From Hydractinia symbiolongicarpus (taxonomy: Eukaryota > Cnidaria > Hydrozoa > Anthoathecata > Hydractiniidae): a DNA stretch of 60,000 bases. Positions 1 to 12,645 of this stretch are shown one piece after another (the stretch's first letter is position 1; every line of letters begins with the position of its first letter). The stretch is taken from the NCBI RefSeq assembly GCF_029227915.1, contig NC_079878.1:10604001-10664000 (forward strand), given 5' to 3'. The notes under the pieces are model-generated. The model worked only from the letters and a program-made list of their open reading frames with translations. It searched no databases and had not been told where the DNA came from. The position numbers were made by a program, and so were the translations under genes.

Positions 1-204
1 AAAAAAAAATTAGAAAAAGAAACAAGTTATCGTCTACTGATTGTGTTCTTACTTGTTATATGAAAAAAAGAGCACTTTGTGGTGAAAATTTACAATTCGA
101 ATTTTTTTATTAGTGGAACTTTTTCCTAGCAAAAACTCTTCAATTACAATATTAGTCATGGAATTAGTGCTTCAAAGCATAAAGTGATAGCTTTTATCAC
201 TCAC

Positions 205-2960
205 CGTCATAATAAATTATAGCCCCACACAGATTTTCTGATTTTAACATTGGAAAACTTTCAAGAGCTTTTCTTTTTCCCATAAAGTAACTGCTTTTGA
301 CCTGCTGTCTTCCCGCTACAAGATCATACATTTTTATACCAACCCAAAAGTAAGGAACTTGCCACCACCTACACAGATGTTAAATAAAAACAAATATAAA
401 AATACCACGAATAACAGATGGGCTTGTTGCTCGTTGTTCCAAAAAAGTCTTCAAAAAATGCTGACTTCTACATTTTTTATGGCAGCAAAAAACTGTTGGC
501 AAGAAATTGTGAAAACTGAATTCACATAGCCAAAGTATTAAATCCCAGCAACAATTTTTTTTTCTGCCTTTTATTAACTTTACTTGTACGCTAATTAAAT
601 CTCTATATACAATAGAGATTTAATTAGCATACACCACATAAAGAACATCAATGAACACAAAAGACCTTTCAATGTTATGTAGACAGGTGGAGAATAAAAC
701 GACATTCGTTTTGACGCATTTAGGGTGTCAACACCTAACTATTTTGGCTCACGGGAATAAACCTTTTGACCTGGAATTAAAAGAAAGCCTTCTCATTATG
801 CGTGATATAAACATTTTTAAAACATACGTTCTATGACGCTACTGTTTTTCGACATAACATAACTTGCAATTAATACTTTCACGCTTTATTGAAGGTCATA
901 CTATATAACTTTCAAATTGTAATCATTAGTTATTCTTGATAATGGGTGTTGACAGCCGAAAGGCATCAATAATCTATGTTAAAAAGTTAATATAGATTGT
1001 TGATCACAATTTGCTATTCATATGGTTTCAGTTAATAAATTCATCTCTGAAACAGTTACACCAACACAGAAATAAATGCCTACTTGTATACTGGCAACAT
1101 GATTGGAAGAGGGGTTGCTATGTGTGGTGCGATAGCCAGTAAATTTGCTCTCTCGTGTAAAGCTTCTTTCACCATACGGTACTAAACAAAAGTGATATGA
1201 TAAAGTTTTAGAACAATCCTTACAATGATAAAGATTCTTGTCTTCAGAGCAAAATTTGCAGGACATAATCTTCCACAAAAAATTCGGCCAGGACATTGTG
1301 AGGATATAGTAACATTCCATAGCCAGTCTTTAGTATAAGTAAAATATCTAAGGCCAGAAAAATTATCAACACTAATATAAACTTGATTTTCATTTTTCGT
1401 ATTCAAATAAATATTTTTGTGAAGAAATAAGCATATTTATGTAAAGACTTTTATTAAAAATGACTGAGATTTGTATTAAAGCTTACTTGTTCTCTGTCCA
1501 GTTTCATGATTGCTTTTTGCAAGTATCTTACTCCGCCATGAATGAGTTTTGTGCTTCGGCTACTTGTGCCTGCTGAGTAATCATATTTCTCAACTAACGC
1601 TGTTTTTAAACCTATGGTATTAAATTATCTCAAATACAATAAGTTACTGTAACTCAACCAGCCAGTCCAAAGGCATGAAATACGTTTAGGCCAGTGGGAG
1701 TTTAAATATTTTTTTTCGGAGAGATCAAAAACTGCCTTGTTGAAAATTAATGACAATGCACTTTAAAAATGTAGTTATGCAAGTGCCTTGAAATTTCAGT
1801 TAACCATCAAAACAATTTCAGTTTTGTAAATTATTATTACTAACAAAAGAAACGTTTCCATTATCTCTACAGATTTAACAAGGAATAAAAACAGTGTAAC
1901 AACCAGTGTTCACAGAATGACCAGAGAACCACCAGTTAACAACGAGTTAAACAGCAATCTACCCAGAATGACTAGAGGGTGATCATAGAACCAACAGTAT
2001 AGCAGCAGAACAGGCAGCCTAATTAATCACTATTAGAGAAAAAGCAATGGGGAGAAATTGGCAAAAATAAAAATCATTTCTAAAAGATTCACATTGTCCA
2101 AGAGCAAGGTTTCTAAATGTAAAGTAAAGGGAAATAAAATGTAGGAAAGCCAATTTTTCACAGAAGCTAAAAGACACAAAATAGTTATTAAATTACTGTG
2201 TTTATATGCATACTGCTGGTTTTCTGGTCGTGCAGTATACACTGCAGTCATTTTTTCTTCTGTTGGGTTAATAAAAGAAGTGAACAAAATCAAAAGTTTT
2301 ATTTCTCATTTGCAATGATATTAATCAGGGTTAAAAACACAATACAACAATGGAGGCCGAACTATACTTAGAACCAACTTTATGTCACTAAAAAAATATA
2401 ATTATAGAAAATCATACTTAAAAAGAGCAACAAAAGCTGCTTAAGTTGAAGTAAAATAATAAAAAGAACAAAATGTTTTAAAAAGAACTATGAACTTTGC
2501 TAATAAAAAACAACATACCTCGTGAACATGCATCCAGAGCTACACCACACCCTGTAGCACCACCACCAATGACAAGGACATCATACTCTGTTTCTCTATC
2601 TTTTAATGATGTTAACAGATCTGACCTAAATTTAAAGACCTAAAATAACTGCAATATACAATATAAATAAAAATAAAAACATATTTTCATGATGTTTGTC
2701 ACAATACCTTGATGGTAGAGGGGTTTGATATGGGTTTATTGATACATCAGGAGATGCTTTGACATGCTGTAGTTGACCCTGAAAAATTTGATTTTACAGA
2801 GCACCAATATACACATGTAAAACATTGTGCGAAGAAATATTAGCTCAAAAAACAAGCCATTACTTAAAAAATCTACCTGGTCTAATAAATATGATTTGAC
2901 TGTCCAAGCACTGATTACACAAATTCCCAAACCAATACCTTTAGCAGCAACTCGATTCAT
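205..2960 (-). CDS. GPD2: Mitochondrial glycerol-3-phosphate dehydrogenase (FAD), first six coding exons
   Basis: FAD-dependent oxidation of glycerol-3-phosphate to dihydroxyacetone phosphate on the outer face of the inner mitochondrial membrane (glycerophosphate shuttle). Six coding exons read on the minus strand: 2960-2877, 2778-2708, 2625-2519, 1611-1487, 1181-1084 and 368-205. All junctions are AG/GT and phases match, giving 216 codons. Exon 1 starts with [10 protein letters not shown] and a hydrophobic stretch, as expected for a mitochondrial leader/anchor. Exon 3 encodes the dinucleotide-binding motif [13 protein letters not shown]. Exon 4 has the family block [20 protein letters not shown]. 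Exon 5 has [13 protein letters not shown]. Exon 6 has [16 protein letters not shown]. Family members are about 700 residues, so about two thirds lies left of position 205. Introns (369-1083, 1182-1486, 1612-2518, 2626-2707, 2779-2876) show no other gene. Identification is very secure; the untranslated first exon and promoter are not located. Confidence 0.95.
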
Positions 2961-4050
2961 TGTTTATTGTTTTAATATACACTAACAAAAATCAGGAGAA
3001 AATAACTGGGTGCTAAACTATAACAAAAAATTTATTTGCTAACTCTTTCTTTAACTTTGAGGATGGTGAAGAGGGATTTTATATAATATGCATTAGACAC
3101 AACTGAATTCAAAATAAAAACAAAGCAAAGATATTAGGTAAAAACAAAACAGGTGGAAATCCCAAAAAACCATTAAAATTGCACCTAAAATAAGAGCAGT
3201 AACACCTGTCCAAGTATAATTCACTACTTCATCTCAACAGACAATCAAGGATGCACAAAATGACAATGTGGGTAAATAAGATATGCCCACATGGCCACAT
3301 GGAATTTTCAAAGTAGTGCAAAATTTAGATGTACGAAAAAATTCATAAAGAAAATAATAACATGGAAAAGGTTATGTAGGAATTTGGGCTATCTAGTTTA
3401 AATGGAAAAAATAAATTTGGTAGCCCACTAATTCTCAAGTATTTGCTATTGCAATGAAGACCTATTATTGATGGTAACTTCAAAATTAGCTTGTTTTTTG
3501 GAAATAGAAGTGTCATATGGGGTTGGTAACAATCGTGAGACTTACATATTAAATTTTAAGTAAATAGAGCAAGATGTTTTCTATTTGATGCCAAAACCCT
3601 AAAAAACCTCGTTTTGGCACTTTCAAAAAATGTCACACTATTTTTGAAACTGATCTCAGGCATTGCTTCTATTGTGCAAAGATTAAAACACTGGTGAAAA
3701 GAATCATGTGTATTGATAAACAGTTCAGGATATAAAGTACCGCCTGAATGTAACTTTACATGTACGTAAGTTTTAGGAAGTCATGTAACGATCTTATGTC
3801 TACAAAAAGAACCTTCATATATCTTTTGTTTATACACGAACTTAATTGCTTTCTATTGCATCGTTGTGCACCAGTCATAATAATAAGATTTGATGAATTC
3901 TTTTTTTGTCACATGTAACATGCATGTTATTTTTTAAAAGTGGTAAAGATTGAGAAGGTGATTGAAATATATTAATTTAGAAAACTGAACGAACATAACT
4001 AATTAAATCATTAAATTGATTTTGTGTTTTTGAAATCCAATGGTCTTACT
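2961..4050. other. Upstream region of GPD2, no gene seen
   Basis: AT-rich sequence between the GPD2 start codon and the first dispersed repeat. It presumably contains the GPD2 promoter and untranslated exon, but no core promoter element or splice pair can be assigned. Confidence 0.5.
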
Positions 4051-4054
4051 ATTT

Positions 4055-4480
4055 AAAAAAAATATAAACTAATGCTGCTACTTTTTAAAACTTGGTAATA
4101 TTTCTTTATCATCGAAACATACTTTTTATCATGCAAAACTTTTAAAAGTTCTTCTTATAAAAGGTAACGCTTAACAATACAAATGGAAAAACCCTACGTT
4201 CAGGACTTTTCTGTTCATGATAAGATTTAAAAAACAAATTAAATTTCGTTCTTAAACTTTTAAAATACAATCTAATAAAGCATTTCCATCACTACTTTTT
4301 GTTTAGAATGCAATCTTAAAAAGGTTTTCTGTCGCCATTCCTTATTCTTAAATTTTTAAAACGTGATGAAAAAAAGCATTTCTGTCACTACTTTTCGTTT
4401 TTACACTTTTACAATGCGATCTAATGAAGCTTTTCTATCACTGTTCTTCGTCCTTAAATTTTTAAACAAGACTTAATTGT
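4055..4480. repeat. Dispersed repeat, copy A (related to 17.35-18.24 kb)
   Basis: This stretch closely resembles 17355-18240. Both contain AACTAATGCTGCTAC-like sequence, then an AAAACCCTACGTTC block, then degenerate units of about 55 bp built on TTCTATCGCCGTTCTTCGTT and TTAAACTTTTAAAATGCGAT. Copy A holds about four decayed units. No coding potential. Probably a transposable-element end or satellite-like subterminal repeat. Confidence 0.7.
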
Positions 4481-5960
4481 CTTGGTAACTCAGTAAAAAC
4501 ACACTCATTAAGAGAGAATACTGTATTATGACACAATTTTTTGCAAATAAAATCATTCTCATGGAACGCAATTTGTAAATTTATCCCTAAAAATTAGCGT
4601 CGGCAAAATAATTAAATTCGATTTTTAGTAATTTAAGTCATTGTCACTAACTAAAATCACTCAGGCTACTGAAATACTGTGGTACCATTTGATTCGTAAT
4701 AATAATTGAAAAAAATTGTAACAAAAAGATGTCCAGAAGTTCTTTCTCCCACACAACACAATAAGTCAAGCCGGCAATATTTTGGATTGAAATATTTCGG
4801 GAAATATTAATATACCAAGTAATTCAAGTTTTTATATTTTTCTTTTATGTGTTTTTATCTATTAATTTCTTATATTATGAGTATAACCTTTGGACTGAAT
4901 AGCTGATTTTGTATGACTTAACGAAAAATGTTGGATTTTTTTTAATGTTTGGTATCCCTTTTTTCCCTGGTGTACTTCTGGAATGGCAAAGCAATTATAT
5001 AGTTTTAGCGTATTTCCCTTTTCACGTAATGGTTGTTAGACACCTTATATTATTTTTGGACATTTTCCATTTTCATTTTATAATTTTTTTTGTTGTACAT
5101 TTTTAGACGTTTTGTTTCAGCGGTTCTAAACATAGAAAAATGCAGATTGTGAGCAACCTCGATCCCAGGGATTTTTTCTCTTTTTGCCATCCTGTTATAA
5201 GAGACAGGGAGGGGTTGAGGATAAAATGTGTGTTTTGAAAATTCAAATTACTATGTTGTATGTTTTTGTTTGGTATCCCTTGCATCGGTTTAATGAGAGA
5301 TTTAATGGATTTTTTCTTTTTCACGGGAATTCAGATAACTGTTAATTTCTTATATTTTGTTTAAAACTTTGAAAGTGTTGCTGTATCCTAGTATTTCTTA
5401 TTTATTAATAAAATAATTAGTGTCTAGGCAAAAAATTTAATATATATATGTTATTGCCACTTAAAACATAGCTATGTAATGTTAGGAATTGCAACTTTTC
5501 TTTTCAAAATATTTTACTTGGACGTTGATATTCTGCCGGTGCCAGTGGAATAAGTGAGGGTATTTATTCCGCCGACACTAACCAACTACTGATATTAGCC
5601 TGCCATTACTATATAGAATAAATCTGCCGGCATTAATAGCGAAAACACGATAAATACACCAAAAAGGTATTATTTTCCAAAAAGTAAATATTGTACATAA
5701 TTGTGGCATAAATACAAAAAAACTTAAAACATTTATTCCTATCAGGATCATTTGACTCTTGCACAATATCCATAAAACTTACGTCATGTGCCATTTTTCC
5801 TAACAGTGGCCGCCAATGACAAAACCACCTTTCTTGTTCTTTTTTTTTCCATACAACTGCATTTTCCACTCAAACGTGGAAAGCTTGGTAGCATTTTGCT
5901 CTTGAGCTTGAACTTCATGGAAATCAATTTCCCGCTTGAGAGAAAAGATGTTCAGAATAA
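4481..5960. other. Non-coding, repeat fragments
   Basis: No convincing gene. Around 5153-5220 there is half of a MITE-like hairpin (CCTCGATCCCAGGG followed by a decayed GAGGGGTTGAGG), related to the complete copy at 41696-41753. Short open frames here have no recognisable domains. Confidence 0.4.
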
Positions 5961-7170
5961 AATGGCTGCTGAAACAGAAAAAACCTTTGGCTACAGGTAC
6001 TTAGCCGTTTTTTGACACGCCTGTATTCGAAACAGAGCCTCGATGGTGGCCCGCCCCAGCAACATGTAACTGAATTATCCTCAAAAAATGCAGACACCAG
6101 CAATGCCTCTGGTGAGGAAAATCCTTTGCTTCACAAATCTACCTTTAAAAGTTCAGAATAAACGAGTCGTGTTCAAACGCAAAAATAAAACTTTTGGCAA
6201 TTTAAAAAAGGACTCATTGGATTTTGTCTGCACAGAAATTAGAAGCCAAGTACAGGCTAACCAAGTAAATAACTTGAATTTACTGGAACAAACCATGTGA
6301 TTAAGGAACCATTATTTCATGCCATCTTTGTTTTCCTTGCGCTCTTGTGTTTGGATTGCTGGCTCTTTGGACCCATTTCTTGTTCAAGATGACGCGAATG
6401 CTACTTTGGGTGTTTTGGACCCAGTGCTGTTTTGGATAAAATCAAGCCTTTGGAGTATGTTTACTAAGAACTACTCCCACTATCCTTAAATTCGTCATTT
6501 GTCCCAGACACAGAGGGTAATTACGATCTTAATGTCGAACTATAGACAGCGTCCCACGACTTTCCTTAAGTAGGAATGTCTCGGATAGATCTAAGATTAA
6601 GGACTTCGCCTTTTTGTGCCTGGAATGAAGCAACTATCTGTTTTGCCTCCTTTATTTTTATCCACATCATGCCACACAGCTGGTCACCTATCAAACTCTA
6701 GTCACCCAGTTTGCTAACAATGACGTCTTCTCTGCTGTGTGTGCCTTTGACTAACTGCATATACTGCAGTTAGCTAACATTTCTTTGCGCCAATGAGACC
6801 AACTTATGATTTTCTTGTTACCCAACACTGAAGAGGGGCTCCCTTGTTACCTAAGTCGTATGCTTTTTCCAACCCTGTATCGACACATCTTCGTATGCAT
6901 GTTTCAATTGTGGTCAGCGAGGACATTTTGCCACCAATTGCACTAGGCTTCCCAGTTTAGGTGGTTGTGGCCAGAGTCTCGGAGTGCTTTTCCAGTTTCC
7001 TCCAGACAGCACTTCTAGCAGGTCAGATTTCCATCCACTTCAGGGTTTGTTGGCGGTTTAATAAAGGTATGACCTGCTCCAATAGATACGTGACCTGCTC
7101 CAATAGATGCCCTTTTCCACACCTGTTCCCGTTGTTTAAAAAACCATCCGGCACACTATTGCTCATTTAG
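5961..7170 (+). pseudogene. Decayed retroelement gag-like region with a CCHC zinc knuckle
   Basis: No long open frame, but several frames look like broken protein. At 6900-6941 one frame reads CFNCGQRGHFATNC, an exact C-x2-C-x4-H-x4-C zinc knuckle as in retrotransposon Gag proteins. Around 7042-7125 another frame reads CWRFNKG, then a cysteine-rich run with FPH, resembling the second zinc-binding segment of some DIRS/Gag proteins. An open frame starts with MAAETEKTFGYRYL at 5961. Stops and frameshifts throughout indicate a dead copy. No reverse transcriptase is visible nearby, so the class (DIRS, LTR) is uncertain. Confidence 0.4.
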
Positions 7171-8190
7171 GCTCTCTAAGCCAAGTGCCCTATAATTTTT
7201 CCCTATTCAAACCTTTTTTTATGACATGCCTAAGCTCTGGGACATTCGATCCATATTAATTTAAAAAGTGATTTGTGTTATTTACTGTAGTCATAATTGC
7301 TAGACTAGGTCCTGTGGTTACGTACACACTTTGTGTTGTAATATGGATTTTATATATGTCAAATATTTGACCTTGTGTTTATTTTGGCTGTAATAACTAT
7401 CATAAATTAGTTTGTATGTGTATCTAGGCTTCTTTGCATGTATGTATATCGTTGACGCATATAAGCTGGTACTCCTGATGACTAACTTTTTCATACAAAA
7501 TACCCACACTAATTTGGGGAAATATGGAGATGTTGAGATTCCTATGTCAGCCATAAAAAATTTGGACAGATGCGTGTGTGAGGTGTGTGTTATTATTGCT
7601 TGATATTATTATCACTTATTATCATTACAGTGAGGCACACCCTTTTATAAATCCTGATATTATTATTATTATTATTATTATGTGGTAACACACGCTAGGC
7701 CAATACTGGGCCAGCTTGTGCATACCACCTTTAGCTCCTGATTATTGATAACGCATGTTTATTGGGTGCAGAAGACACCATATGCGATTATCTGTTTATA
7801 GTGAAGTGAAAGTGTACCTTCATGATTGAAGAAGAAAGAAAAATAAATATCCTTTATGCATGAAAATAAATGAAATAAGCAAATAATTTACAAAGTAAAT
7901 AATAATGAAGTTAACAATTACTAGTAATAGATAAATGAATGTATTAGTAGTGTAATGTACCTCGTGAATGGAAGAAATGAGAATGTAATTCCTGCATAAA
8001 GAGATATGGGTAATTCCTTTGAAACCATCCACAATATATGATCAATGAGGACATTATTGTGAGGAGCAACCATTACATGCATACTCCTGGGTAATTATCC
8101 TCTTTGCTTTGGGCAAACATTTTGGTGTGATTACCTTGTTATGATTGTGGGCAGCATCCCGATCCATTCTCCAAATTTATAGTCCTTAAA
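7171..8190. other. Non-coding, contains an ATT microsatellite
   Basis: No gene recognised. A run of ATT trinucleotides lies at about 7658-7681. The rest is AT-rich unique-looking sequence. Confidence 0.4.
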
Positions 8191-8243
8191 ATTAGAATTT
8201 TTTTACGTCGGCAGTTTTATTGCCAACGTAAAAAAATTCTAAT
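8191..8243. repeat. Inverted repeat hairpin, 23-bp arms
   Basis: Arms 8191-8213 and 8221-8243 match at 22 of 23 positions around a 7-nt loop. Arms run ATTAGAATTTTTTTACGT then CGGCA or TGGCA. Could be a tiny foldback element or a decayed MITE. No adjacent gene explains it. Confidence 0.75.
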
Positions 8244-8629
8244 GAGAAAATATTTTTTGTAGTAAAATTTTTCAGCTGGCAATAACTTTCGTCATTCACT
8301 TTTCATTAGGGCTAGACCTCTCATAAATTCGATGCATTGATCTCCTAAGACGATGACAAATGGGAATAGATTACAAGTCTTATTGACATCCCTGCCTACC
8401 TTTCGTTGGGTTAATAGTTCACTGCCAACTGGCTTTTTATATTTCAAGGTGAACTCATTAGGTTAGGGCAAGGTTGTATATGTATATAAGGCTCTATATC
8501 GCAGAAGTTGCCGGTGTCATGCTTCAAAAAAATGTACAAGAGACTTAATTGTTAGAGTCTTCGCAGAACAACTCTTGTAACAAAACCGAGACCCTGGTAA
8601 TGCAAATGCAAACCGGGTTATCCACATTG

Positions 8630-8780
8630 AAGCCAGGTATGAAAAAAATGATGTGGCTTCAATGTGGTTTATTTCTGGCTTTATAATTTTTGAAAATATA
8701 TAAACTGGCTTCAAATTAGATTCTTCTGGCTTCAAAAGATTGAAAAATGTATGAACTGGCTTCAAGGTGGATTCTTAAGG
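8630..8780. repeat. Imperfect tandem repeats with CTGGCTTCAA core
   Basis: The word TGGCTTCAA recurs about every 25-55 bp (near 8652, 8706, 8728 and 8756), with partly conserved spacer. A short, decayed tandem repeat without coding meaning. Confidence 0.55.
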
Positions 8781-8981
8781 TTTTAAGAATCTTTAGGAAT
8801 AATAAAATTTAAAAGGACAACCTTCTGAATATTCATAGCCTTGGAGGTGTAAAAGTAGCACCATCATCTTGAGTGGGACGAGGTTGATTTTCCTCCCCAA
8901 ATCACGTTCTTGTGGATTTTGTTTAATTAAATCTCCTGTTATATTTATTTATCATATATGCATGTTGAACATCCTATTTAT

Positions 8982-10000
8982 GGCGCCGTAGATTAGTGGT
9001 TATGTTCTGCCCAGATTGCGAAAACGACCTGTTTACAACCGGGACAGCCGGATTATGTACGCACGGTCCGATTATGTTTTTTTGCACTGTTATGTCGTGG
9101 TGACCGGATTATGAACGCTGATATAAATAGCTGGGAGACAGGCTGTGATTGGCATTTTCTTCAAGCTTTTGTAAATTAAACATTCTCTGGAAGATAGAAC
9201 ACCCCTAAAAACTAGACATGGCGAAACAAAAAAGTGTCGACGTAATTCTTAGTATAAACTACCCTTGTAGTAAATACATTTCAACATAATATACTTTGAA
9301 GCAACTAAATTTCACGGAACCTAAATTATTCTTTTTGCGGGAATTAATTTTGGTGAAAAGTTATTAAACTTGCGAATCCCAAAATTTAGTATTTGCCACG
9401 AATGATATAAAAGCAGTCAGCCCCAATTATATTTGTTTTATTTAAGTCCTATAATTGTCGAATAATATTTGACTGTCATACATAAGTCGGCCTGCCCCAA
9501 TTATGTTCGTTCTATAATAAGTGAGAAATAATATTACACTGTCGTATATAAACTGCCCTGATTATGTTCCTTTTATAAGTGCCAAATAATATTTTTTGAG
9601 TAATAAGCCGGCCTGCCCGATTATGTTGCCCTGATTATGTATTTTCTGCCCTGTTCTTAACCGGGGCAAGCTGCCGTACTTAATCAGGCCAATGTTCATT
9701 ATCCGGGCAGAACAGTTATAGCTCTCATACTACTTTGTGCAGGAGACCGCGGTTCGATTCCTAATGACGGCAATTTATCATGGAAGAGTGAATGTTACCA
9801 TAGCCCCGGGTTAACCCAAGCCATGTGAGGGAAATTGGGGAGATGGCACACATGTGGACCGTTGTCTAGTAGAGCGCGAGCCCTAATCGGGTCTGCGTAG
9901 CTCCAAAAGAGCATCAAATACTCTAGGACTCTCCGTCTAAGCCATGGCCCCTCCTGGAAATAATAGCCATGTAAAATATGCACATCTATCTATCTATCTA
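8982..10000 (+). mobile_element. tRNA-derived SINE, split by a 712-bp insertion
   Basis: The 5' part (8982-9002) and 3' part (9715-10000) join into a tRNA-like head. It has a box A-like segment (TAGATTAGTGGTTA) and, at about 9752, a box B (GGTTCGATTCC), both promoters for RNA polymerase III. A tRNA-unrelated body of about 200 bp follows, then a simple tail of ATCT repeats near 9985-9998. Head, body and short-motif tail are the hallmarks of a SINE. The insertion 9003-9714 separates box A from box B, so this copy should be silent. Confidence 0.75.
9003..9714. mobile_element. Non-autonomous inverted-repeat element inside the SINE
   Basis: Ends are TGTTCTGCCC and GGGCAGAACA, a perfect 10-bp terminal inverted repeat. 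GTTA flanks both sides (8999-9002 and 9715-9718), and removing the element with one GTTA restores the SINE head exactly. The interior carries repeated GATTATGT words (for example CCGGATTATG and CCTGATTATG) near both ends, possible transposase-binding repeats. No open frame. The superfamily is unclear because the target duplication is only 4 bp. Confidence 0.75.
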
Positions 10001-10693
10001 TTACACATGACGTATCGGGAAAAATACATTCCAGGAGATTTAACCCCACTTCCTTTTTTATTTTAATTCTGAAAACGCTGATGTCATTTTATCAATGGTG
10101 GTTAGTGAGCGAGTTGGCAAAAAAAATTTTTTTTCTTTGTGACTAACAATAGATATACTTCAGTCTTCTCTGGTTGATTAAAGAGGGCATAGCAAAGCAA
10201 ATTTGTTTGTTCGTAGGTCGTAAGGTGAGAACCACTCTCCACACATACATTAACATGCACGTTGAACAAAATTAAGTAGATTAATCTTTAAATATGATAT
10301 ATAAAAACTCATGATATTTCTTATTTTATGCACATTAATCATTATTTGTTTAAACATAATAAAAATAGAAAACAAATAGAGGTGCAATATATAACCGTAA
10401 TCAACTAATTAGTGGTGAAATACTATATACTCATTTAATAGCATGTTTTATACATAATGACATTAACAAAACATTAGAAGCTTTTGTGTAAAAGATGTTC
10501 AAAAGATTAAGATAAACGTTCTCACAATCAATAAAACATAACATTTAAAATATTTTGGTGGTTCTTGGGGTTTCCCTTTCATGTTATTATGAGAAGAGAG
10601 ATGTTTTTATTTTTTTAAAGACGTTTTTAAGCGAACGTTATTCATTGCGAAGGATGAAATTTATACAGGTTTCAGTTGAAGTGTTTATACGTA
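10001..10693. other. Non-coding, nothing recognised
   Basis: AT-rich sequence without a supported gene or repeat. It would contain the 5' region of the candidate exon that begins at 10694. Confidence 0.35.
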
Positions 10694-10876
10694 ATGACAA
10701 GAATAAAGAAAGAAGCGAGCAAAAAACAAGATAGAATTCGTCGTATTCCCGATCAAAAGAGAATTGTCAACAATAAAAATATTAAAATAAATGACATCAA
10801 TTTAAAGAAGTTTTTAGATACTGTAAAAGAAGATTTACAGCAAGATTGTACAATACAAAAAGACTGCGACGCAACT
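10694..10876 (+). CDS. Candidate first coding exon, unknown protein
   Basis: A 61-codon frame opens with ATG at 10694 (MTRIKKEASKKQDRIRR) and reaches a strong donor, ACT|GTAAGTATG, at 10876/10877, ending in phase 0. It is basic at the N-terminus, then has a possible helix with FLDTVKEDLQQDC. No family recognised. A phase-0 candidate exon follows at 12646, but the link between them is conjecture. Confidence 0.35.
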
Positions 10877-12645
10877 GTAAGTATGGACACTACTAAAAAC
10901 ATTGTGGTAATTTATATTCGAGTCCTCGATTTTTGTCCTTAAATTTATGTAACAAAGTTTTCTCTCAATATTTACATAAAAATATACATGCGGAAAATAA
11001 CATATAGCGTCATGTTACATGACAATGTGATTACTAAAAAAAACAAATACTTCGTATTGACTTGCCAGTTCGTTTTTAATGATTCAAAGGAAACCCCCTT
11101 ATTACTAAATATTACGAAGCAATATTTGTTTTTGGATTTTGTGACTTACATAAAAAAGTAGCGTAGGTGGGGGCAAAACGTTTGCAAACAAAAAAATATC
11201 TCATTTCTATACCTACATGGTACAGTATATAAAAGGGATTATACTTTAAAAGCCCTCTTATCACTGCACCCAATGTTTGGGGTAGAGTTCTATTTTTATT
11301 TCTTTTGTTTCTTATTTTAATTTATAAAGATGTGCGCTAGATTTTCTGGCATACACAAAGTAGGGATTTCACACGAGCTCGTTAAAACACAACTGTGTTC
11401 AGATATGATGGTGTAAAAGGAACAGTTATTGAACATTTAAAGAACTCCTATGTTATATGCTTTTGGTAATAAAATTTTAATTATACAGTATCGCACCCTA
11501 TTCTTTATTGTGCAACGAACTCGTGATTAACATCTGAGTTAAACCATACAGTTCCTCTCGATGCTAACAGCTTCTTTCAATCCTAGGGCGTCTGGAAGTA
11601 GTCTTATAAAAATTTGAGAATTGTAAATGCACAGAAACCGTTTAACTAAGACATCCCACTATTCGCATACCGAGTACTATTGATCTCTATTTTTATATCC
11701 GTAGTATGTCTCGACTAAAAATAATTTATCTCGCAGTAAATATTCCCTAAAATATTTAACCAGAAAGCAATATAATTGACTAGAATCTTAAACATGAACC
11801 GAGAATTCCAATTTTAACAAATGTAAGGTCAAGACCATAAGGAAATTATTTTTCTGCGAGAAATTGCTGCAAAATAAAATCTCATTATCGTATAAACTAA
11901 TTTTCCCGAAGTTAGCAAATAATTTATTTTTCAATTTATGTCGTTTTCCATAAGCTTATATGCAGGAGACAGCATTAAATAAAGATGGCTGAAGGTAAAA
12001 CTCACATTTATATGTAGAAGAATAAAATTGGTGTAATTTTTGTTCCAACTAGGTACTTTCAAATCTTTTCAATTTTATTGAAACGAAAAATGTTTGAGAG
12101 TTAAATGACCCCTCGTCAAAGCTCTTTGACACCGACAGATTAACTTAGTCAGCAACCCTTAACCCTGTTAAAAATAGCCTCAACAGTCTATGGGCACAAG
12201 AAGCAAATCGAATTTTTAATTCGATTAACCTGTATATTACGCCTTCTGTTTCTCTGGTTAATTTGTTGCATATGAAAAGCAGGAGAAAACAAGGCAAACT
12301 TTTCTTTCGTTTCTGTCTTATAAATGCTAGAAATCGTTGTGTATGCTTGGAGGAATGGCAAACTGTGCAATGTCCCAGTTTGAAATAAAGTGGGGTTTGT
12401 AATGTTTACAATGCTCTAACAAATGGAAAGTACAAGTTGTATTCCAAACTAGAATAATGTAAAACAACCCAAGATAAGAAGAAGCTCCAGGGGCAAGATT
12501 ATGCTTATTTCTAATTTATATGACATATAAAGTGTTTCGGTATAAAGAACACGTGCACTAAGAACTTTGATTTTTAAATCGACCAATTGAGGCAAAATAG
12601 TTTTACACACACATCTTAGCAACTTAGAAACAATTTTGTTTTCAG
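10877..12645. other. Possible intron, nothing else recognised
   Basis: No repeat with clear ends and no convincing frame. If the exons at 10694 and 12646 belong together, this is their intron. It ends with TTTTGTTTTCAG before 12646. Confidence 0.3.

Noticed and set aside
651-836. Short plus-strand ORF of 61 codons
   Set aside because: It lies in a GPD2 intron on the opposite strand and has no domain or conserved feature.
8982-9790. A tRNA gene from box A- and box B-like sequences
   Set aside because: The boxes are separated by an insertion, and the joined head continues into a SINE body with an ATCT tail.
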